Shown piece by piece: positions 15,822 through 24,201 of a DNA stretch of 42,943 nt (positions within the stretch are counted from its first letter, which is position 1; each line of letters begins with the position of its first letter). The notes beneath the pieces were generated by a model. The model searched no databases. It worked only from the letters and a program-made list of their open reading frames with translations, and was not told where the DNA came from. A program made the position numbers and the translations under genes. Origin of the DNA: Nostoc sphaeroides (GTDB lineage: Bacteria > Cyanobacteriota > Cyanobacteriia > Cyanobacteriales > Nostocaceae); NCBI RefSeq assembly GCF_003443655.1, contig NZ_CP031942.1, positions 1 through 42,943 of the forward strand, in the 5' to 3' direction.

Positions 15822-16196
15822 ATGGTTGACTCTGACATTATTTCTAGAGCCGAACTCCTACAACAAGCTATTGCGACTTTACAACTCTCTATACAACAAA
15901 TTCAGGCTTTGGGGGAAGTTGCACCACCTGGGTGTTGTGTTTTACGTTACCAAGCACGCGGAAAAAAGCAAGCTTATTGGTACTATAAGTTACACGCGAC
16001 CAAACCAATTTTTTCCACAACTCAACCCAACAAATTGAGCAAATACAAGCATTTGGGTAAGGCTGGAAGCCCTGCTCATATTAATGCTGTCCTCTCCGTG
16101 GCTAGAAGAACCCAAATCGATTACTTAACTGAGTGCATCGACTCTCTTCGTCAAAATTGGGTGGACTTGTACGATAGCCTCAAAGAGAAAAAGTAA
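15822..16196 (+). CDS. Small accessory protein of the IS4-type element (DUF6788-like)
   Basis: 124 residues from ATG 15822 (a TTG at 15810 would add four). An N-terminal helix/coiled coil (AELLQQAIATLQLSIQQIQA) precedes a core PPGCCVLRYQARGKKQAYWY and a helical basic C-terminus. The 'pG.s...r...gk..~yYykl' pattern resembles DUF6788-type small DNA-associated proteins, though the usual Cys pair is not evident; similarity is uncertain. It is flanked by the 25-bp semi-palindromes (copies 2 and 3), so it may bind them. It is intact, although the transposase beside it is destroyed. Confidence 0.6.
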   Translation: MVDSDIISRAELLQQAIATLQLSIQQIQALGEVAPPGCCVLRYQARGKKQAYWYYKLHATKPIFSTTQPNKLSKYKHLGKAGSPAHINAVLSVARRTQIDYLTECIDSLRQNWVDLYDSLKEKK

Positions 16197-16208
16197 GTCC
16201 AATCATTT

Positions 16209-16233
16209 TGTTCGCGTAAAAAATCCGCGAACA
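16209..16233. repeat. 25-bp semi-palindrome, copy 3 (subterminal in the IS4-type element)
   Basis: TGTTCGCG, spacer TAAAAAATC, CGCGAACA, 13 bases after the accessory ORF stop and 48 bases inside the right end, mirroring copy 1 at the left end. Confidence 0.7.
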
Positions 16234-16436
16234 CTATTTTCTTTGTTTTACCCTCTATTTCTCCTTAACCGAGCAGTATTGACATTTGTCTTGATTTCCA
16301 TTTTTCTTCAGCCTTAGCGTAACTCTCTGTTCGATTGCTTATTTACCCCCGATTCGTTGTGTGGTGAATCACGGTAAGCAGCCCGTACATCACCACACCA
16401 AGCAAATCTAGTAATAGACCTATTTGATGACATGCC

Positions 16437-17861
16437 CTAGCTTGCTACTTGATATTGATGTTCTTGCTCCAACAATGCGCTAGGCTGAAATTTGGTGATA
16501 TTCTCGTCAAGAATAAAAAGTTTGACATATTGAATTATCATCGGTTGGAGAGAAAAAAGACCTGCTTTGGCATCTATCCAAAATCGTGCTTGCAATATTT
16601 CCAAGGCTTCCAGGAGTTCTTGGGATGAGACTGAGGATGGCATCTTTGTTCGTAGCTGTGAAAAAGAAATGGGCTGATGATTGAGCGCCATGCTTTGAAT
16701 CGTTGCTTTAGCTGTATCCGAGAAATGCTCAAATTCTAGATTTAAATCGTTAATGATTCTACCGAAAACAGTAACTTTTTGTTCTAAAAATTCAGTAATG
16801 CTGCCATCAAATAACTGTTGAATCGTTGTGGCGATACGGTTTAGGACATGGGGATTTCCTGCATAAAGTTTGATTAATTGATCCCAGTTGTCTGCCGTTC
16901 CTCTGAAAGTTCCTTTTGTTCTGAAAAGTTTTTGTATATCTGTAACCTGTAATCCTTGGAGAGAGAATACTCGCGCAGGTCGTGTTTCTCCTTCAAGCGG
17001 GGTGATCTCATAGGATTTGAGGCGACTGGTTAAGATTAAGCAACTTTTATGGGTAGTTTCTGCCACTCTCCTAAACAACTCGCAATACTCCCCACTAATC
17101 GTGTGGTGGAGCCAAATGCAGTCTCGACAGGTGATATCTAAAGTGGCACATTGTTCTAGAAGTCTGTCAGCACCATCTAAAATCAGTAAGCAACGATGAT
17201 GTTGCAAATAATAAATCAGTCGTGAAATTCTGTGATTAAATTGTTCCGGCAGATCAGTTTCTTTCCCCTCGGAAAAGACGGTGATCAAGTCTGCCAGAAG
17301 TTCGTTAACCGGAGGAGCAGGAAGGAGCGATCGCCAAATTACAAACTCAAACTGCTCCTGAAGTTGTTGAGCAAGCTTTACGGATAGCCAAGTTTTGCCA
17401 ATACCACCCATGCCCCATAGGGTGATGAGACGGCAAGGTATTGCCTGATTTGTAGTAGATTCAGCTAAAATCCAGTTTTTGAGAGTTGTTAGTTCTTCTG
17501 TGCGTCCGCAAAAAAGGGATACATCTGGTGCTTCCTCCCAATCAATTCGATTTTGAATTCTTGTATCGCCTTCCTGTGGGTTGATATCTTGATTGGCAAA
17601 CTGAGAGTCATTACGTTCTAGTTGTAGGTTAAAGGCTTGGAAACAGTTCTTCAAAGTTTGCCGATCTACTCCCACTTCACAGGCAAATACCTTTGCTACT
17701 GTATCGGGATCTAGCCCCATGCGAAAGCCCAAAGCTTCACGGCTATAACGTTTACCGAAATTTTCAGAACTTTCTAATTCAGATTTTGCATCTTGGAGTT
17801 TCTGCAATCCTTGTGGCGACAGGATTACACCACGTCTACGGCTCTTTTGCTGAAATTTCAT
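16437..17861 (-). CDS. NB-ARC (STAND) ATPase with N-terminal HTH-like domain
   Basis: A 474-residue protein. Residues 8-80 form a helical domain (LSPQGLQKLQDAKSE, then YSREALGFRMGLDPDTVAKV) typical of the DNA-binding-like N-terminus of cyanobacterial NB-ARC proteins. NB-ARC follows: FCGRTEEL, Walker A GMGGIGKT (150-157), Walker B LLILD (225-229), LILTSR sensor-like motif and a winged-helix region to the end. No WD40, TPR or pentapeptide sensor repeats follow, so this is a short form. STAND ATPases act as signal-triggered switches and some cyanobacterial ones have been proposed in defence or regulation; no specific target can be given. GGGAGG precedes the ATG. It is monocistronic and convergent with the IS4-type element. 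Confidence 0.85.
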   Translation of the reverse strand: MKFQQKSRRRGVILSPQGLQKLQDAKSELESSENFGKRYSREALGFRMGLDPDTVAKVFACEVGVDRQTLKNCFQAFNLQLERNDSQFANQDINPQEGDTRIQNRIDWEEAPDVSLFCGRTEELTTLKNWILAESTTNQAIPCRLITLWGMGGIGKTWLSVKLAQQLQEQFEFVIWRSLLPAPPVNELLADLITVFSEGKETDLPEQFNHRISRLIYYLQHHRCLLILDGADRLLEQCATLDITCRDCIWLHHTISGEYCELFRRVAETTHKSCLILTSRLKSYEITPLEGETRPARVFSLQGLQVTDIQKLFRTKGTFRGTADNWDQLIKLYAGNPHVLNRIATTIQQLFDGSITEFLEQKVTVFGRIINDLNLEFEHFSDTAKATIQSMALNHQPISFSQLRTKMPSSVSSQELLEALEILQARFWIDAKAGLFSLQPMIIQYVKLFILDENITKFQPSALLEQEHQYQVAS

Positions 17862-18667
17862 TAAGAACCTCCCAGATTATAAATAAATGTATTTTTTATG
17901 GATAAGCATGACCGTATACAGTGCATTGGTAAAATACACCAACAAACAGGACATACCTGGCATCAGTTAGTAATAAATAAACTTAGTTGCTAAAGCTACA
18001 AATTTATCTACAAATCAATCAAGCCTTGATTATCAAAATAGCTCCTAATAATCAAGATTTGTTAAATAATTATGCTAAGTAACACGGATGCAAAGCACTA
18101 TTTCAGACTACAAGCAGGTAACAGTTACAAGACTGAATGGAGCGAATCTATCCAGCTAATCTTATGTTACTTGCTTTTCCGTATCACCGAAGTTAAGTAA
18201 TTTTACGGCTGATGATTAAGTTTGTGATCTTGGATTGCCCAGTAGAAGGGCATTTTTAAAGCTGAGTCTGTTTGAAATAAAGAGTAAATTTGAATGCCTT
18301 TCCCTACTGTTGTATTTGGGGTTCAGCCGAATGGCACTAAGAAAAGCTCTAAGCTATGGAGAATAAGGGTTACAGCTTTGAATGCCATTGAGCAGTAATG
18401 GGATGAGCCAGTTTCAATTGCCGATTACACCTTAGAGCCATTACGTGTAATTACTCCCTATATATATTGATCTGGCGTTGAGCCGACAATCGTGTAATTT
18501 GGGTTTAGATGGTAGAGAGTAGAGCATATACTCTGAACTGTAGGAGGCAGCCTAAGTAAGAAAGCCAGTTAAGAAACGGCTCCAAAGTCAAGACTGGGAA
18601 TAGCTTGTAGTAAAGGTTGAGGGCTGCCAGTGCTGCGAAACTGACTTGCCCGGTCGCGGCTTTTTTA
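17862..18667. other. Intergenic stretch, no convincing gene
   Basis: About 800 bases between the NB-ARC promoter and the VOC gene end. An 88-codon leftward frame overlaps the VOC gene's end (18505-18771), but its tail is leucine/tyrosine-rich with no recognisable domain. AATCAAG repeats occur near 18020-18060 and a hairpin-like sequence at 18511-18539. Confidence 0.5.
18511..18539. repeat. Relative of the tnpI/tnpA hairpin
   Basis: GGTAGAGAGTAGAGCATATA then CTCTGAACT matches the 12022-12050 hairpin at 24 of 29 positions and retains part of the symmetry. It may be a second recombinase-recognition-like sequence or a remnant of another element. Confidence 0.4.
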
Positions 18668-19066
18668 TCAATCCCAGGCAGCATTTTGTAAGACAACACG
18701 GTATCCATCTGGATCTTCAAATGTGACTCCATTTTTATCCCAATAGGGATTGTAAGATGGGATGGGTTCATAGCCAGTAGCTTTCATCTGCTCAACTACC
18801 TGCTGCCATTCTTGATGATTGGGAAGATAAAAAACAATCAGGTTATCTGGTGTAGGAGCGCGACCAACATAGTGACCTCGTTGATGCGTAAATTCGAGAT
18901 GATAAGGTACACCGGGAATGCCAATCATCACACCATCAAATCCTCCCTCATGGTTTTCAAAACTACCTAGTATTTGTAGTCCCAAACCTTGCGTATAAAA
19001 TCTCACTACTTCGTCTAATTTATCCGTAGGACGGGCAACACGCAAGGTCTTTCCTTGTAATATCAT
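18668..19066 (-). CDS. VOC-family protein (glyoxalase/bleomycin-resistance fold)
   Basis: A 132-residue protein with the paired beta-alpha-beta layout of the vicinal oxygen chelate superfamily. It begins TLRVARPTDKLDEVVRFYTQ, then GLGLQILGSF, HLEFTHQ in the first module, and NPYWDKNGVTFEDPDGYRVV in the second. Metal-ligand candidates are the His of HLEFT and the Glu/Asp of FEDPDG. The substrate is unknown. AGGAG lies upstream of the ATG. No operon partner is apparent; it is probably a cargo gene. Confidence 0.88.
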   Translation of the reverse strand: MILQGKTLRVARPTDKLDEVVRFYTQGLGLQILGSFENHEGGFDGVMIGIPGVPYHLEFTHQRGHYVGRAPTPDNLIVFYLPNHQEWQQVVEQMKATGYEPIPSYNPYWDKNGVTFEDPDGYRVVLQNAAWD

Positions 19067-19176
19067 AATTTTCTCCTATATTTAGACATTGTTTGCGATC
19101 GCTTTCAAGACTGCACTCCCATACAATCACGTCAAATATCGCCACTATTTCAAATACCGTAATATGCTAATTGCTA

Positions 19177-19789
19177 TTGGCGAGGTTTACCCTGTCGTAA
19201 TTTGGCGAGAATCAAAACAACTTGTCAACGTACTCTTGTAGGTCACTGCGTTTAACTCGCCAACCCTTGCCAATTACTTTGGCTTTTAACTCACCTGCCG
19301 TAATTGCGTCTCGCAGGAATTCTCTAGACAACCCAGTTAGCGCTTGTGCCTCTGCAATAGTCAGTAGTAGCTTATCAGCGATCGGCACTACTGGCTGATT
19401 GTCGCCTCTGCCCAGCAGCCCTTCAATGATTGAGGACAATTTATCAATTACCCCAATCTCGCCAAACTCCGCAATCTCGCCAGAAGAACGCACTAATTTA
19501 TCTGTCTGTGGCTGTTGCTCTGTCGCTATTTGGCGAGATTCAAAGGCAGGTTTTACGGTCGGTTGGTTTAGTTCTGACTTGAATGCTTCCAGTTCGGCGG
19601 GGTCAAAGTTGGCAGTCGGGCGAGTTTTACCTTTCTCGTACTTGACGCTGATTCGCCCCTGTTGAACGTAGCGCTCTAAAGCCCTAACACTGACACCCAA
19701 GTAATCTGCTGCTTCCTGCTTATTCATAAATCTCGCCAAATATCGTAACTCGCCAAAATCCTATCAGTGATTGGCGAGTTTTGGCGAGA
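19177..19789. promoter_or_regulatory. Cluster of nine TTTGGCGAGA/TCTCGCCAAA motifs around the double-HTH gene
   Basis: Copies are at 19177, 19201, 19457, 19475 (one mismatch), 19529, 19731, 19748, 19771 and 19780. The last four form a 59-bp symmetric block (two reversed, two forward) just upstream of the gene's ATG. Two lie at its 3' side and three within its coding sequence. Such a density indicates a binding array: autoregulatory operator, partition site or iterons for the encoded protein. Confidence 0.7.
19212..19727 (-). CDS. Protein with two excisionase-type (MerR-like) HTH domains
   Basis: 171 residues from ATG 19727 (MNKQEAADYLGVSVRALERY). The upstream in-frame TTG at 19739 is part of the TTGGCGAGA motif and is unlikely to be the start. 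The first winged HTH of the excisionase/DNA-binding-domain family covers residues 1-50. A linker rich in Glu/Ile follows, and the second domain (LLTIAEAQALTGLSREFLRD to SDLQEYVDKLF) covers about 115-171. A protein with two such domains could bridge sites. The motif array around and within its gene is the probable target, suggesting autoregulation or plasmid maintenance. It is divergent from the HigB-like gene. Confidence 0.8.
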   Translation of the reverse strand: MNKQEAADYLGVSVRALERYVQQGRISVKYEKGKTRPTANFDPAELEAFKSELNQPTVKPAFESRQIATEQQPQTDKLVRSSGEIAEFGEIGVIDKLSSIIEGLLGRGDNQPVVPIADKLLLTIAEAQALTGLSREFLRDAITAGELKAKVIGKGWRVKRSDLQEYVDKLF

Positions 19790-19881
19790 TTGAGAAAACC
19801 ATTATTCCTCAGCTGTGCCCACGCTATATCTCCCCTAAAATATAGGACTAGGTGCTATACTTTAACCCAAGAGACTATAAA

Positions 19882-20277
19882 ATGAAAATTTACAAAAACC
19901 GTACTTTTGACCGTTGGGCACGAAAGGAAGGGTTAAACAATCTTAGTCTCTGTAACGCTGTAAATGAAATGGCAGCAGGGCTTTATGATGCTGACCTGGG
20001 AGGTGGACTGTTTAAAAAACGCATAGCAAAACCAGGGAAGGGAAAGAGTGGTGGATTTCGGACACTAGTAGCTACTAATAATGAAGATCGTTGGTTTTTT
20101 ATTTTTGGCTTTTCAAAAAACGAACGCAGCAACATTGACTCATATGAAGAAGAAGCTCTGAAAATGTTATCCAAGCAATTACTTGCTTATACACATGATG
20201 AACTTGAGCAAGCAAAAAATAGTAATGCGTTAATAGAGGTGATTTGTAATGCGTCAGAAGAAATCAGCAATTCTTGA
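19882..20277 (+). CDS. higB: HigB/RelE-type toxin
   Basis: 131 residues from ATG 19882 (MKIYKNRTFDRWARKEGLNN); a GTG 30 bases earlier extends the frame but lacks a better ribosome-binding site. LGGGLFKKRIAKPGKGKSGG followed by FRTLVAT and RWFFIFGFSKNERSNI is the hallmark of the HigB-like (DUF1044-type, RelE-superfamily) toxin branch, with basic residues that would cleave mRNA on the ribosome. It precedes its antitoxin, which is the usual HigBA order, and overlaps it by 29 bases. Confidence 0.88.
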   Translation: MKIYKNRTFDRWARKEGLNNLSLCNAVNEMAAGLYDADLGGGLFKKRIAKPGKGKSGGFRTLVATNNEDRWFFIFGFSKNERSNIDSYEEEALKMLSKQLLAYTHDELEQAKNSNALIEVICNASEEISNS

Positions 20278-20566
20278 AGCAGTTCATGAGACAGCAGAAG
20301 ACCTACACAAAGCTGGGCTAATGAACCAAACTACATTGCGCGAATTTGAACACCTATGCCTACCTCCTATTGAGCCTCTAGAACCATTAGAAATTAAAGA
20401 AATACGGCAATCATCTCAAGTTAGTCAAGCTGTTTTTGCACGTATTTTGAATATAAGTACTTCAACAGTTCAAAAATGGGAAATAGGACAAAAGCGGCCT
20501 AGTGGAGCATCTCTTAAGCTACTGCACTTGGTAAAGAATCGTGGGTTAAACAGTGTGCTGTATTAA
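20249..20566 (+). CDS. higA: HigA-type XRE antitoxin
   Basis: A 105-residue protein. The C-terminal Cro/CI HTH reads IRQSSQVSQAVFARILNIST, then VQKWEIGQKRPSGASLKLL, typical of antitoxins following HigB-type toxins. The N-terminal 45 residues likely neutralise the toxin. Its ATG lies inside the toxin gene, indicating translational coupling. The pair should bind its own promoter; TATAG-GACTAGGTG-CTATA upstream of the toxin is a possible operator. It contributes to plasmid stability. Confidence 0.9.
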   Translation: MRQKKSAILEAVHETAEDLHKAGLMNQTTLREFEHLCLPPIEPLEPLEIKEIRQSSQVSQAVFARILNISTSTVQKWEIGQKRPSGASLKLLHLVKNRGLNSVLY

Positions 20567-20614
20567 AATTTTTGGCTCGGAAAACTTACTTACGGGTTAT
20601 CAAATTAACAATTA

Positions 20615-21014
20615 TTAAACAAATAAATCACAGAAAATTTCTTTCAAGAAACCTCCTACTAAAAAAAATGCTCCAAAAATAGCTGTCAAAACAGTTGGCA
20701 GTAGGAAGTTGAACCATATAGAGTAGAAATTTCGTCTATGTTCTTTTTCTTTTTTTTGTATTTCGCTAATAGTTTCTATCGAAACGTCTAAGGTGATAAG
20801 TTTATTTATTTCTTGATAAAACAGCCCATCGCTAATCATTTTATATACTTCATAAGAAATAAAAATACAAACTGAAATAGTAATTAATACTCCAGAAAAC
20901 AATAACTCTTCTTTAGGTAAAACATCCTTTAGAGATTTCCAAATATTAAAATAAATAACATAGCCTGCTGATATTACTAAGGTTGTATATGTTTTATGCT
21001 TTTCGTAAGCAGTA
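20615..21014 (-). pseudogene. Small multi-pass membrane protein gene, 5' end lost at IS630 copy 1
   Basis: The leftward frame is open from the IS630 border to the stop at 20615. About 133 residues contain three membrane segments (TTLVISAGYVIYF, FSGVLITISVCIFISY, FLLPTVLTAIFGAFFLVGGF) and a charged helix QKKEKEHRR between the last two. No ATG occurs in the remaining frame (a TTG at 20902 is internal), so the insertion removed the start. Family not recognised. Confidence 0.6.
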
Positions 21015-21086
21015 TAGGAATCATATTTGATTTCTGAAAAAGGTTGCGAGATAATACGGAGGGAGATATTTGTCTAAGAGCGAACA

Positions 21087-21749
21087 ATGATAAACCAGTA
21101 TATAGAAGCAGCGATCGCAGAACTACAAGAATTTATAGATAATCGCCCAGATGCCCGTGAAGTTAGAAAAGCTTTAGCAGTTAAACTGGTTTATCAAGGC
21201 TACAAGTATGAGGAAATTCAAACAATTTTAGATGTGTCTGTTGGTTCGATAACAAGCTGGAAGAACGCCTATAAGGAATATGGAATTTTAGGACTACGCT
21301 TAAATTATCAAGGGAGAAAGAGTTACTTGAGCGATGAACAGAGGGAAGAAGTATTAAGTTGGTTGCAAGCTAAGGATATTTGGGAACTGGGTGAACTGGA
21401 GTACAAATTAGCATTTGAATATGATGTGATCTACGAATCCAAACGAAGCTATTACGATTTGTTTGACGCGGCAGGAATTAGTTGGAAGAAAACCACTGCC
21501 TTGAATCCAAAGGCGGACATTGAAGCTGTTGCCGCAAAAAAAAAACAGATTGAATCATTGTTGGCAAGCAACAGAGAGGAAATAGAATCAGGAAGACTAA
21601 GAGTATTCTTAATAGATGAGTGTCATCTACTCTGGGGAGACTTAACCGGATACGTTTGGGGAAAAACTGATCAAGAAATTGCAGTCAGAGTTATTAACGA
21701 ACGAGATAAACAGACATACTACGGGGCAGTTGACTATTCTTTTTGGTAA
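21087..21749 (+). CDS. IS630 transposase, upstream frame (copy 1)
   Basis: 220 residues. An N-terminal HTH (residues 35-66, YQGYKYEEIQTILDVSVGSI) and a second winged helix precede the first catalytic Asp in RVFLIDECHLLWGD. The frame ends at DYSFW-stop at 21749. The remainder of the DDE domain is in the +1 frame from TTT-T-GG at about 21741, so a full enzyme needs frameshifting, as described for several IS630-family elements. Confidence 0.9.
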   Translation: MINQYIEAAIAELQEFIDNRPDAREVRKALAVKLVYQGYKYEEIQTILDVSVGSITSWKNAYKEYGILGLRLNYQGRKSYLSDEQREEVLSWLQAKDIWELGELEYKLAFEYDVIYESKRSYYDLFDAAGISWKKTTALNPKADIEAVAAKKKQIESLLASNREEIESGRLRVFLIDECHLLWGDLTGYVWGKTDQEIAVRVINERDKQTYYGAVDYSFW

Positions 21750-22146
21750 GTTACTTCTGAAAGCTTACAATGCTGGTAATTCTGAAAATACGATTGATTA
21801 TTTACGTTATTTATTAGACCAGTCTCCCAGCCAACGATTACTTCTTTTTTGGGATGGCGCTTCTTACCATCGTTCACATCTAGTTCAAAACTTTTTAGGC
21901 GAAATAAATCAAGGTTTATCTCCAGAGCAATGGAAAATTCACTGCGTCCGCTTTGCTCCTAATTGCCCATCACAAAATCCTATAGAAGATATTTGGTTAC
22001 AAGCTAAAACATGGGCGCGGCGTTTCTGTGCTTTGATTCCTTCGTTCTCTCATCTGAAGTGGATGTTTGAGTGGTTTATCCGACACACTACCTTTGATTT
22101 TGCCACTCTTCAAATGTACGGAGTTTTTTCAGAAATCAAATATTAG
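21679..22146 (+). CDS. IS630 transposase, downstream frame (copy 1)
   Basis: Carries the second Asp in LLLFWDGASYHRSHLVQNFL and the Glu region in NCPSQNPIEDIWLQAK, completing the DDE/DDD catalytic core. Real homology starts around FGKLLLKAYN; the nominal ATG at 21679 is only the first in the frame and lies within the upstream frame. Best read as the C-terminal half of one frameshifted product. Confidence 0.85.
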   Translation: MQSELLTNEINRHTTGQLTILFGKLLLKAYNAGNSENTIDYLRYLLDQSPSQRLLLFWDGASYHRSHLVQNFLGEINQGLSPEQWKIHCVRFAPNCPSQNPIEDIWLQAKTWARRFCALIPSFSHLKWMFEWFIRHTTFDFATLQMYGVFSEIKY

Positions 22147-22152
22147 TCCTAA

Positions 22153-23276
22153 ATTGAAAAAATTTGGTTTCCCATAGTGACCAAATGGCTAGAAATATAT
22201 TTTGAACCCAAAGAAATTATTTACATAGCAATTGACCGCACAAATTGGGATTGTGTAAATCTGTTAATGGTTAGTGTGATTTGGGATAAAAGAAGTTTTC
22301 CAATATATTTTACATTACTGCCAGAATTAGGAAGTAGTAACTTAGAGGAACAGAAAAAGATTTTATCTCCAGCATTGCCACTTTTTAAAAATTACAAGGT
22401 TTGTGTATTAGGAGATAGAGAGTTTTGTTCAATCAAGCTAGCAAACTGGTTATCAGAGCAGCAACTATACTTTTGTTTACGCCTGAAAAAGAATCATTTT
22501 GTGGAAAGAGAAACAGATATTTGGTTAGAATTAGACGATTTAGGTTTATTCCCAGGTATTTCTTTATCGAACAGAATTCAGGAGTCAGGAGTCAGAATTC
22601 AGAATGAATTCTGTACGACTGGCGGATGAATAATCGGGTTTAAGACCCCTACCAAATTGAAAATTTGGTAGTCTTCAATCAGTCGCGGGTCTGAATCCCC
22701 GACTGATTGATTCTGACTCCTGAATTCTGACTTCTGAATTCTTCTTCAATTCTGAAAGGAGTTAAAGTTACAAAGACCAAAGGTTTGCCAGATTTTAATC
22801 TAGCTTGTAAATGGAAACGTAAAATTCTGGGAGTAGCACCGTCAGAAGCATGGTTTATTCTCACAAATCTAGAGACTTTAAAATGGGCAATTTCTGCTTA
22901 TAAAAAGCGATTTGACATCGAGGAAATGTTTAGGGATTTTAAAAAAGGTGGGTATAATTTAGAGAGTACTAATGTATCTGATAAACGCTTAATCGTTTTA
23001 ATTCTATTGATAGCGATCGCCTATACATCTGCTACGATTTCTGGACAAAAAATTAAACGTAAAGGAATACAAAAATATGTTGGTCGCGTTAAAGAATATG
23101 GACGTGTTGAAAGACGACATAGCAGTTTTTATATTGGCTTATATGGTCAAACCTGGGTGAGTTTTATGGATAATTGTTGGGAATTAGTAATAGATTTAAT
23201 GAGATTAAATCCTAATAAGCGTAAGTATTATCAACAAGGTCAGAGAGCTATGATGCTTATTTTGTCTATATCCTAG
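22153..23276 (+). pseudogene. IS4-type transposase, N-terminus missing and interrupted by a small repeat element
   Basis: From the IS630 border the frame reads IEKIWFPIVTKWLEIYFEPK, then IAIDRTNW (first Asp), GDREF (second Asp); after an insertion at about 22573-22752 it resumes GVKVTKTKG, NLACKWKRKI, and the Glu block RFDIEEMFRDFKKGGYNLES. It is a DDE enzyme of the IS4 superfamily (ISH3-like). The usual roughly 100-residue N-terminus is absent upstream of IS630. The insertion and truncation make it inactive. Intact pieces are 22177-22629 and 22785-23276. Confidence 0.8.
22573..22752. repeat. Small palindromic repeat element inside the IS4-type transposase
   Basis: The borders carry repeated GAATTCAGGAGTCAG units on the left and their complements on the right. 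Inside are hairpins ACCAAATT-GAA-AATTTGGT (22650-22668) and CAATCAGTCG...CGACTGATTG (22676-22709). It is non-coding, resembles the dispersed fold-back repeats of Nostoc genomes and breaks the host frame. Exact borders are approximate. Confidence 0.7.
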
Positions 23277-23922
23277 CTATGTTTGTCGCCCCCTCAGTAT
23301 TTTCTGAGAGTTTTATGTCAGAGGCTTTGGGATTTTCTTCAAACCAAATCTCTACAGGTAATCTGGTCATTAAATCAATGACTGTACTCATTTTTCCTGC
23401 TAATTGTCCTCTTTGAGCCTCTTCTAGGCTTTGTAATTTCCTAAACAATGCTTCCAATGTTGAGCCATCTACTATCCAAATTTTCTCGAATTTTAATAAC
23501 GTAAATTGAATACTTTCGGGTAATCGACGTTTATTTCTACTGTGCCAAGCTGTTCTCAAACTAGGCAATAAATCAAAAAATACTTTTTCAAATAATTCCG
23601 ATGGAAATGTCAAAAATCTCTGTGATACAGCTTGTTGACTAACTTTTGTGGGATTACACCACAGAAAGCCGTCTCTAGCTAAGATTCTTGTCAGTTCTCT
23701 GACTCCTGCTACGTCTCTCCACAACAGGGTTAACACTGCTGCCATCATTAACGGTAAATTCAGTATCCGTTCTCTGAGTCCTAATTTACGGTAGTAATTT
23801 TCTTGATTTGTAATGGCTGGTGTCAGTAATCTTTCCAATTGCTCCGCAATTACTTCATCTTCGACCATTGGTCGTTGTTTCTTTTTGGCGTGGTCTCTAT
23901 TGGTTTTTCGGCTGGTAGTCAT
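23266..23922 (-). pseudogene. IS4-family transposase, N-terminal half (3' truncated)
   Basis: A second, unrelated IS4-type gene running leftward: KLGLRERILNLPLMMAAVLT, then RELTRILARDGFLW, VSQQAVSQRF, and the first catalytic block KIWIVDGSTLEALFRKL with LAGKM and RLPVEIWFEENPKASD. A full protein would be about twice as long. Homologous sequence stops near 23300 where it meets the end of the neighbouring IS4-type copy, so that element truncated it. Confidence 0.8.
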
Positions 23923-23999
23923 AGCTACTCACAATCGCTCAATTACTTTTCTAGATTGAGTTTCTCACGATTTTTGACCTATCGAAATACCACCCTTGA

Positions 24000-24187
24000 C
24001 AATTTCCTCTTTTCCTTAACTTGTCACCAATGATAGGTGTAGAATTAATGGGATATAAAATTAATAAAACTATAAAAGTAATTACTGCGAATACACCTAC
24101 AGTTAGGAAAACTTTCCACGGTCGAGATTTAACAGAACCGCTATTTGGAAGATTATTTTTTTTTGGCTTAACTTTGTCCCCGCCCCT
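24000..24187 (-). pseudogene. Remnant of a membrane protein gene cut by an IS4-type element
   Basis: The leftward frame downstream of the 24202-24639 gene encodes a basic segment (NSGSVKSRPWK) followed by a membrane helix VFLTVGVFAVITFIVLLIL and then loses sense at the IS border. No ATG start is visible (a non-standard start or a damaged 5' end). It probably was the second gene of an operon with the upstream 145-residue protein. Confidence 0.45.
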
Positions 24188-24201
24188 GGAGACGACGGTA
24201 G

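Larger units (their letters stand above)
9809..16281. mobile_element. IS4-family-derived element, internally deleted and split by a Tn3-family transposon
   Basis: The ends are inverted repeats starting CAATACTGCTCGGTTAAGG, at 9809 rightward and 16281 leftward, with imperfect similarity for about 70 bases including a 25-bp semi-palindrome at each end. Removing the Tn3 insertion (10383-15536 plus one AACTA) restores an IS4-type transposase N-terminus reading leftward, but its catalytic core is deleted. A divergent accessory ORF (15822-16196) lies at the other side. No target duplication is visible at the outer ends. Confidence 0.75.
21017..22149. mobile_element. IS630-family insertion sequence, copy 1
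   Basis: A 1133-bp element between TA dinucleotides (21015-21016 and 22150-22151). The ends are imperfect inverted repeats GGAATCATATTTGATTTCTG and GGACTAATATTTGATTTCTG. The transposase is encoded in two overlapping frames. It is identical in protein sequence, and as far as inspected in DNA, to copy 2 at 29614-30746, in the same orientation. Confidence 0.92.

Noticed and set aside
18505..18771. 88-codon leftward ORF overlapping the VOC gene end
   Set aside because: Its first third is an alternate frame of the VOC gene and the rest has no recognisable domain; there is no good start.
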